A stretch of DNA of 64,000 nucleotides from Frankiales bacterium (GTDB lineage: Bacteria > Actinomycetota > Actinomycetes > Mycobacteriales > SCTD01): contig JAOPVP010000046.1 in assembly GCA_025966135.1 (NCBI GenBank), positions 1 through 64,000 on the forward strand. The letters run 5' to 3'. The notes under the pieces were generated by a model that did not search any database, was not told the DNA's origin, and was given only the letters and a program-made list of their open reading frames with translations. Position 1 is the first letter of the stretch, and each line of letters begins with the position of its first letter. A program made the translations under genes and the position numbers. Positions 58,731 through 64,000 of the stretch are shown here, in pieces.

Positions 58731-59924
58731 CTACGCGGGCTGGGGGGCGCGGTAGGCGGCCACCACGACCGCGCCGCCGAGGCCGATGTTGTGCTGCAGG
58801 CCCACGCGCGCACCGGAGACCTGGCGCTCCGCAGCCTGCCCCCGCAGCTGCCAGACCAGCTCGGCGCACTGCGCGACGCCCGTGGCGCCGAGTGGGTGGC
58901 CCTTGGAGATCAGCCCGCCCGACGGGTTGACGACCCACTGGCCGCCGTAGGTCGTGGCGCCCTCGAGTGCGAGCACCCCGCCCTTGCCCTCCGCACACAG
59001 CCCGAGCGCCTCGTAGGTCAGCACCTCGTTGGCCGAGAAGCAGTCGTGCAGCTCGATGACCTGTACGTCGGAAGCACCGAGCCCTGCTTGCGCGTAGACC
59101 TGCTCCGCCGCGGCCCGCGACATCGAGGCGCCCACCAGCTCGATGTCGGACTTCGTGAACGTCTTGTCGGTGTCCGTGACCATCGCCATGCCGGCGATCT
59201 CCACGGCCTGCGACTGCAGACCGTGCGCCTGCACGAAGCGCTCGGAGGCCACGATCGCCGCGGCGGCGCCGTCGGACGTGGGCGAGCACTGCAGCTTGGT
59301 CAGCGGGTCATGGATCATCCGTGACTCCATGACCTCGGCCAGCGTGTACTCGTCGCGGAACTGCGCACGCGGGTTGTTGACCGAGTGCCGGTGGTTCTTG
59401 ACGGCGACGGTCGCGAACATCTCCGGGGTCGAGCCGTAGCGGTCCATGTGCTCACGCGCAGCATTGCCGAAGAACTGCGCCGTCACCGGCCCCTCGCCGT
59501 AACCGCGCAGGGCGATGAGCTCGTCGATGTGCTTGTCCATCGGGTGCGGCTTCGAGCCCCCGGAGTGAGCGATGGGGCCTTTCTCCATCTTCTCGAACCC
59601 GGTCGCCAGCACGACGTCCGAGACACCGCCCTCGACGAACTGCTTCGCCATGAACAGCGCCGTCGAGCCGGTCGCGCAGTTGTTGTTCACGTTGTAGACC
59701 GGGATCCCGGTGTGGCCGAGGCCGTAGACCGCCCGCTGCCCTGCGGTGGAGTCGCCGTGGGCATAGCCGACGCAGGCCTGCTCGACCTGGTCGTAGGGGA
59801 TGCCGGCGTCACGCAGGGCGTCGCCGGCGGCGAGGGCGACCATGTCCGGGTAGGTCCACTCCCGGCTACCCGGCTTGGCGAAGTCGGTCATGCCGACGCC
59901 GATGACGAATGCCTTGCCGGTCAT
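58731..59924 (-). CDS. Ltp1-like SCP-x-type thiolase (lipid-transfer protein)
   Basis: The 397-aa protein is a SCP-x-type thiolase with the nucleophile Cys in [15 protein letters not shown] and the His in [36 protein letters not shown] is typical of mycobacterial Ltp1 (Rv2790c). It would thiolyse branched 3-ketoacyl-CoA esters, perhaps of the sterol tail. Start ATG 59924. The 140-bp gap to fadE26 holds one KstR-type site near each gene. Confidence 0.88.
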   Translation of the reverse strand: MTGKAFVIGVGMTDFAKPGSREWTYPDMVALAAGDALRDAGIPYDQVEQACVGYAHGDSTAGQRAVYGLGHTGIPVYNVNNNCATGSTALFMAKQFVEGGVSDVVLATGFEKMEKGPIAHSGGSKPHPMDKHIDELIALRGYGEGPVTAQFFGNAAREHMDRYGSTPEMFATVAVKNHRHSVNNPRAQFRDEYTLAEVMESRMIHDPLTKLQCSPTSDGAAAAIVASERFVQAHGLQSQAVEIAGMAMVTDTDKTFTKSDIELVGASMSRAAAEQVYAQAGLGASDVQVIELHDCFSANEVLTYEALGLCAEGKGGVLALEGATTYGGQWVVNPSGGLISKGHPLGATGVAQCAELVWQLRGQAAERQVSGARVGLQHNIGLGGAVVVAAYRAPQPA

Positions 59925-59954
59925 GGAGCCTCCTTGTCAGGGGGCGAAATGTAG

Positions 59955-59968
59955 TAGAACCTGTTTCA
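59955..59968. promoter_or_regulatory. KstR-type operator before the Ltp1-like gene
   Basis: TAGAACCTGTTTCA fits TNNAACNNGTTNNA at every fixed position. It lies 31 bp upstream of the minus-strand start at 59924. Confidence 0.75.
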
Positions 59969-60024
59969 GTCAGGCAACCTGCCTGTCACAGGCTCGTCGC
60001 TTGACCGTGTGACAGCGGCCACAG

Positions 60025-60038
60025 TAGAACGTGTTCTC
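60025..60038. promoter_or_regulatory. KstR-type operator before the fadE26 operon
   Basis: TAGAACGTGTTCTC matches the core except for the last base and lies 27 bp upstream of ATG 60065. Confidence 0.7.
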
Positions 60039-60064
60039 AATCTCCACTTGACGAGCGAGGGTGC

Positions 60065-61240
60065 ATGTACCTCACGTACACCGCGGAGCAGCAGGCGCTG
60101 CGTGACGAGCTGAGGGGCTACTTCGCCCAGCTGATGACGCCGGACCTCAGGGCAGCGCTGTCCGAGGGCGAGCTCGAGGGCTCGGCCTACAAGGACCTGG
60201 TCCGCCAGCTCGGCAAGGACGGGATGCTGGGCATCAGCTGGCCCAAGGAATACGGCGGTCAGGGCCGCGACCTGCTCGACCAGTACATCTTCTTCGACGA
60301 GAGCCAACGGGCGAACGTCCCGGTCCCGTTCCTGACGCTCAACACCGTCGGACCGACGATCATGCAGTTCGGCACGGACGAGCAGAAGGCGTTCTTCCTC
60401 CCCAAGATCCTCAAGGGTGAGCTGCACTTCTCGATCGGGTACTCCGAGCCGCAGGCCGGCACCGACCTCGCGAGCCTGAAGACCACGGCGGTGCGCGACG
60501 GCGACCACTACGTCATCAACGGCCAGAAGATGTGGACCAGCCTGATCCACCACGCCGACTACATCTGGCTCGCCTGCCGCACCGACCCCGAGGCCAAGCG
60601 CCACAAGGGCCTGTCGATGATCATCGTGCCGACCGATGCCGAGGGCTTCACCTACACGCCGGTGCACACCATCGGTGGCGGCTACACGAGCGCGACCTAC
60701 TACGACAACGTCCGGGTCCCGGTCACGAACGTGGTGCTCGGCGAGAACCGCGGCTGGGAGCTCATCACCAGCCAGCTCAACCACGAGCGGGTCTCGCTCT
60801 CGAGCGCCGGCTCCGTCCAGCGCAAGATCAACGACGTCCGCACCTGGGCGCAGGAGACCAAGCTCGCCGACGGCCGCCGGGTCATCGACCAGGAGTGGGT
60901 GCAGACCACTCTGGCCCGCCTCACGGCCAAGACCGAGTTCCTCAAGCTGCTCAACTGGAAGGTCGCCTGGAGCGTGACCCAGGGCGTGCTCAACCCGGCC
61001 GACGCCTCGGCGGTGAAGGTCCACGGCAGCGAGTTCTACATCGAGGCCTACCGCGCTCTGATGGAGATCATCGGCCAGTCGGCCACCCTCACCAAGGACT
61101 CCGCGGGCACCGTCCTGGGCGCCGACCTCGAGCGCGCGATGCGCAACACCCTTGTCCTGACCTTCGGCGGCGGCACCAACGAGATCCAACGCGACATCAT
61201 CGCGATGGTCGGTCTCGCGATGCCCCGCGCCCCCCGCTAG
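60065..61240 (+). CDS. fadE26: Acyl-CoA dehydrogenase, FadE26 (ChsE4)-like
   Basis: The 391-aa subunit has IGYSEPQAGTDLASLKT (FAD site), NGQKMWTSLIHHADYIWLA, catalytic Glu241 in QLNHERVSL and TFGGGTNEIQRDIIAMVGL. These are typical of FadE26/ChsE4, the catalytic subunit of the ChsE4-ChsE5 enzyme that starts beta-oxidation of the longer side chains. It is followed 18 bp later by its smaller partner and then by an SDR gene. Confidence 0.92.
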   Translation: MYLTYTAEQQALRDELRGYFAQLMTPDLRAALSEGELEGSAYKDLVRQLGKDGMLGISWPKEYGGQGRDLLDQYIFFDESQRANVPVPFLTLNTVGPTIMQFGTDEQKAFFLPKILKGELHFSIGYSEPQAGTDLASLKTTAVRDGDHYVINGQKMWTSLIHHADYIWLACRTDPEAKRHKGLSMIIVPTDAEGFTYTPVHTIGGGYTSATYYDNVRVPVTNVVLGENRGWELITSQLNHERVSLSSAGSVQRKINDVRTWAQETKLADGRRVIDQEWVQTTLARLTAKTEFLKLLNWKVAWSVTQGVLNPADASAVKVHGSEFYIEAYRALMEIIGQSATLTKDSAGTVLGADLERAMRNTLVLTFGGGTNEIQRDIIAMVGLAMPRAPR

Positions 61241-61258
61241 AGGAGACCGACGCACCCC

Positions 61259-62374
61259 ATGGACTTCACCACGACCGAGGACCAGCAGGCCCTCGTCGGC
61301 CTCGCGACCCAGATCCTGGGGGAGCGGTCGACGCAGGCGCACCTCGACGCCCTTGACGCCAAGGGTGTCTGGTTCGACGCCGACCTCTGGAAGCAGCTCG
61401 CCGACGCCGGCATCGTCGGCGCCTCGCTCAAGGAGGACGTGGGCGGTGGGGGCCTTGGCTTCACCGAGCTCGCCCTGCTGCTCGAGCAGGTCGGGGCGCA
61501 CGTCGCGCAGGTCCCGCTCTTCGAGACGCTGCTGTGCGCCGGGCTCCCGATCGACCACTTCGGCACGGCGGAGCAGCGCTCGCGCGACCTGCCAGACGTC
61601 GCCGCCGGCACCGCGCTCCTGACGGCGGCCCTGGTCGAGAGCGGTCGCGACGACCTGCGCCGACCCGTGACCACGGCGACGCCGAACGGTTCGTCGTACC
61701 TGGTGAGCGGGACCAAGACGAGCGTGCCGTACGCCGACCAGGCCCGCCGGATGCTGGTGCCCGCGTCGCTGCAGGACGGCACCGTCGTGCTGCTGCTGGT
61801 CGAGCCGACCGCGGTCGGTGTGACGCTCCGAAGGGGCACGGCCACCAACGGCCTCCCCGTCTTCGAGGTCGAGCTGGTGGACGTTGCCGGCGAGGTGCTC
61901 GTCGGCCCCGACAAGGGCGCGGACGCGCTCGCCTGGCTGCTCGACCGCGCCCTGACCGGGCTGGCGGCGATCGCGCTCGGGGTCAGCGGCACGGCGTTGC
62001 GGCTCTCGGCGGCCTACACGACCAGTCGTGAGCAGTTCGGTCGCGCCATCGCGACGTTCCAGGCCGTGGGTCACCGGCTCGCCGACGCCTACATCGACGT
62101 CGAGGCGATGCGCCTGACGACCTTGCAGGCCGTCTGGCTGCTCGATGCGGGTCTGCCCGGTCGCGACGAGGCGCGGATTGCCAAGTGGTGGGCGAGCGAG
62201 GGCGGCCACCGCGTCGCGCACGCCGCACAGCACGTCCACGGCGGCGTCGGCATCGACATCGACTACGAGCTGCCGCGGTACTTCCGCTGGAGCAAGCAGG
62301 TCGAGTTCGCGCTCGGCAGCGCGCAGGCCCAGCTGCTCTCCCTCGGCGCCGCCCTGGCCGCCGAACCCGTCTAG
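61259..62374 (+). CDS. fadE27: Acyl-CoA dehydrogenase, FadE27 (ChsE5)-like
   Basis: The 371-aa partner subunit starts MDFTTTEDQQALVGLATQIL, as FadE27 does, and has YTTSREQFGRAIATFQAVGHRLADAYIDVEAMRLT and HVHGGVGIDIDYELPRYF. It lacks the NHER catalytic glutamate. Together with FadE26 it forms the ChsE4-ChsE5 alpha2beta2 dehydrogenase. The gene order fadE26-fadE27 is the same in mycobacteria. Confidence 0.92.
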   Translation: MDFTTTEDQQALVGLATQILGERSTQAHLDALDAKGVWFDADLWKQLADAGIVGASLKEDVGGGGLGFTELALLLEQVGAHVAQVPLFETLLCAGLPIDHFGTAEQRSRDLPDVAAGTALLTAALVESGRDDLRRPVTTATPNGSSYLVSGTKTSVPYADQARRMLVPASLQDGTVVLLLVEPTAVGVTLRRGTATNGLPVFEVELVDVAGEVLVGPDKGADALAWLLDRALTGLAAIALGVSGTALRLSAAYTTSREQFGRAIATFQAVGHRLADAYIDVEAMRLTTLQAVWLLDAGLPGRDEARIAKWWASEGGHRVAHAAQHVHGGVGIDIDYELPRYFRWSKQVEFALGSAQAQLLSLGAALAAEPV

Positions 62375-62410
62375 GAGTCCCGCTCCCCGTTCGTTCGAAA
62401 GGACAGCTGC

Positions 62411-63298
62411 ATGACCCTCAGCCTCGAAGGAAAGACCGCACTCGTCACCGGCGCCGGCGCCGGTCTGGGCCGCGCCGAGGCGCTGGCACTGAGCAAGGCC
62501 GGCGCGGCGGTCGTGGTCAACGACTACGACGCCACCGCGGCCCAGGCCGTGGTGGACGAGATCACCGGCGCCGGAGGGCGCGCCACAGCAGCTCCTGGCG
62601 ACGTCTCGAGCTGGAGCACGGCGGAGCAGCTCGTCGACCTGGCGGTCAGCACCTACGGGCAGCTCGATGTCCTCGTCAACAACGCCGGTGTGCTGCGCGA
62701 CCGCACCATCTTCAACATCAGCGAGGACGAGTGGGACACCGTGATCGGCGTCCACCTCAAGGGCCACGCCGGCACGTCCCGCTTCGCCACTGCGCACTGG
62801 CGCGACCGCGCCAAGGCCACCGGCCAGCCGGTCTACGGCCGGGTCATCAACACCTCGAGCGAGGCGTTCCTGTTCGGCTCCGGCGGGCAGCCCAACTACG
62901 CCGCCGCCAAGGCCGGCATCGTCGCCCTGACCATGGCCACCGCGAAGAGCTGTGCGCGGTACGGCGTGCGGGCGAACGCGATCTGCCCACGCGCCCGTAC
63001 CGCGATGACCGCAGCGGTCTTCGGCGAGGCCCCTGATGGTCTCGACCCGCTCAGCGTGGACCACGTCGCGCCACTGGTCGCCTACCTCGCGAGCCCCGCG
63101 GCGGACGCCATCAGCGGCCAGGTCTTCGTGGCCTACGGCCCGATGGTCGCCCTGGCCACGGCCCCGAACCTCGAGAAGCGGTTCGACGCCTCTGGCGCGA
63201 CCTGGACGCCCGACGAGCTCGATCGTGCGCTCGGAGCGCACTTCTCCGACCGTGATCCCGAGCTCACCTTTAGTGCCGATGTGTTCCTGAAGCTCTGA
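62411..63298 (+). CDS. 17-beta-HSD/MFE-2-type short-chain dehydrogenase (Hsd4B/Rv3502c-like)
   Basis: The 295-aa SDR has ALVTGAGAGLGRAEALAL, NNAGVLRDRTIFNISEDEWD (as in the dehydrogenase domain of peroxisomal MFE-2), the Ser in NTSSEAFLFGSGGQ and NYAAAKAG. NAICPRARTAMT and the C-terminal SGQVFVAYGPMV also fit this branch. It likely oxidises the 3-hydroxyacyl-CoA made by EchA19 during side-chain beta-oxidation. It is third in the fadE26 operon, with GAAAGGA upstream. Confidence 0.88.
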   Translation: MTLSLEGKTALVTGAGAGLGRAEALALSKAGAAVVVNDYDATAAQAVVDEITGAGGRATAAPGDVSSWSTAEQLVDLAVSTYGQLDVLVNNAGVLRDRTIFNISEDEWDTVIGVHLKGHAGTSRFATAHWRDRAKATGQPVYGRVINTSSEAFLFGSGGQPNYAAAKAGIVALTMATAKSCARYGVRANAICPRARTAMTAAVFGEAPDGLDPLSVDHVAPLVAYLASPAADAISGQVFVAYGPMVALATAPNLEKRFDASGATWTPDELDRALGAHFSDRDPELTFSADVFLKL

Positions 63299-63478
63299 AT
63301 GTCTGATTTAGTAGCGAATGGCCCTCGACGCGACTGCGCAACCAACCGACGATGACGTCGTTGTGACCTGTGACACAGCACAGGCGCTCCCTCGTCCCCG
63401 GAGCGCTTCAAGCTGCCCAGCCCCTGGAGCTCCCGTGCCTACCCCGCTCGGCAACGTCGCCGCCCGCTGGCGTGCGTC

Positions 63479-64000
63479 ATGACCCAGTTCCTCGCGTTCA
63501 CGATCATCGGCATCGTGGCCGGTGCGACGTACGCGATCGCCGCCAGCGGCCTGGTGCTGACCTACGCGACGTCGAACGTCTTCAACATGGCGCACGGCTC
63601 GGTCGGGATGTTCATGGCCTTCCTCTACTGGGAGGTGCAGGTCAACCAGGGCTGGCCCACCTGGCTGGCGCTGCTGTTCGTTCTCGGTCTCGCGGCCCCC
63701 GCGATGGGTCTGCTGCTCGAGCGGGTGATGATGCGCCGCCTCACCGAGGCGCCCGTCGCCATCTCCATCGTGGTGACGGTCGGCCTGCTGGTCGCCCTCA
63801 TCGGCCTGGCCCAAACGGTGTGGAAGCCCGCCGGCCGTGACATCCCGGAGTTCTTCGTCGGCCAGGCGGTCGACATCGGACCTGTCCGGGTGACCATCCA
63901 CCAGCTCATCACCCTGGGCACCGCCCTGGCCCTCGCCGGGGGCCTGTACGTCCTGCTCAACCGGACCCGCATCGGTACGGCGATGAGGGCCGTCGTCGAC
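63479..64000 (+). CDS. LivH-type branched-chain amino-acid ABC permease, 3' end cut
   Basis: The first 174 residues are present. They show hydrophobic helices and the LivH-like ATYAIAASGLVLTYATSNVFNMAHGSVGMFMAF near the N-terminus, then LLERVMMRRLTEAPVAISIVVTVGLLVALIGL. This is the HAAT-family permease that works with LivM, LivG, LivF and a binding protein. Its position downstream of the sterol operon suggests a role in uptake of steroid acids or similar acids, but the substrate is unknown. The 180-bp gap before it holds no KstR match; a TGTGACACA-like palindrome is at about 63368-63377. Confidence 0.8.
   Translation, partial: MTQFLAFTIIGIVAGATYAIAASGLVLTYATSNVFNMAHGSVGMFMAFLYWEVQVNQGWPTWLALLFVLGLAAPAMGLLLERVMMRRLTEAPVAISIVVTVGLLVALIGLAQTVWKPAGRDIPEFFVGQAVDIGPVRVTIHQLITLGTALALAGGLYVLLNRTRIGTAMRAVVD

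Noticed and set aside
59966..63241. Minus-strand open frame of about 1090 codons opposite fadE26, fadE27 and the SDR
   Set aside because: It is rich in Arg, Gly, Asp and Val with no domain, and lies opposite three clear enzyme genes. High-GC DNA gives long antisense frames of this type.
63299..63478. Possible KstR site before the LivH-type gene
   Set aside because: No AAC-N2-GTT core is present. Only a TGTGACACA-like palindrome was seen, which is too short to assign.

Overview
This window is a high-GC actinobacterial chromosome segment, most probably from a Nocardioidaceae-type organism (Nocardioides, Marmoricola or Aeromicrobium relatives). The lineage call is an inference. It rests on strong GC bias at third codon positions, GTG/TTG starts, 4-nt ATGA/GTGA overlaps between genes, a monomeric isocitrate dehydrogenase, and gene order typical of actinobacteria (purN-purH-folD, DUF3017-mdh, trpS-yihY-dac-SCO4848-like). 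No rRNA, tRNA, CRISPR array, transposase or phage gene was seen.

The left half (1-32.3 kb) is mostly core metabolism. In order it holds a secreted S15-type hydrolase with a sortase-like tail (cut by the window edge); sucCD; small membrane proteins; purN-purH-folD; an FHA/HTH protein; an ACT-like protein and DUF3017; mdh-icd; a CorC-type membrane protein; a geranylgeranyl-reductase-like flavoprotein divergent from trpS; a YihY protein, a D,D-carboxypeptidase and an SCO4848-like protein; sdhCDAB; a Ser/Thr kinase; an acyl-CoA mutase large subunit; a GDPD-like protein, a YbdK-type ligase and an M20 amidohydrolase; and a ferredoxin reductase with its ferredoxin. Several TCA-cycle steps (SucCD, Mdh, Icd, SdhABCD) lie within about 22 kb.

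The right half (32.3-64 kb) is a sterol side-chain catabolic island. Protein families match the mycobacterial/rhodococcal KstR regulon: CYP125/142-type P450, FadD19, FadD17, two heteromeric FadE pairs, EchA19, a 17-beta-HSD-type SDR, FadA5, ChsH1/ChsH2/Ltp2, Ltp3/Ltp4 with two DUF35 proteins, an Ltp1-like thiolase and a 3Fe-4S ferredoxin. Nine palindromes close to TNNAACNNGTTNNA (the KstR core) sit in six intergenic gaps of this island: 33835, 36877, 39978, 40073, 44581, 44626, 49821, 59955 and 60025. A weaker tenth copy at 30898 precedes the ferredoxin reductase-ferredoxin pair. Together these genes would oxidise the sterol tail, activate it to CoA esters and shorten it by beta-oxidation and aldolytic cleavage. 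The propionyl-CoA released could feed the mutase and TCA genes on the left.

The least explained parts of the island are a KstR-flanked operon of a kinase-like phosphotransferase, an unrecognised 363-aa protein and a metallo-beta-lactamase-fold protein (40118-43286); a Spns-like MFS transporter; and a LivH-type ABC permease that begins at the right edge, a position where an uptake system could be expected. Ring-degradation genes, mce4 and kstR itself are not in the window.
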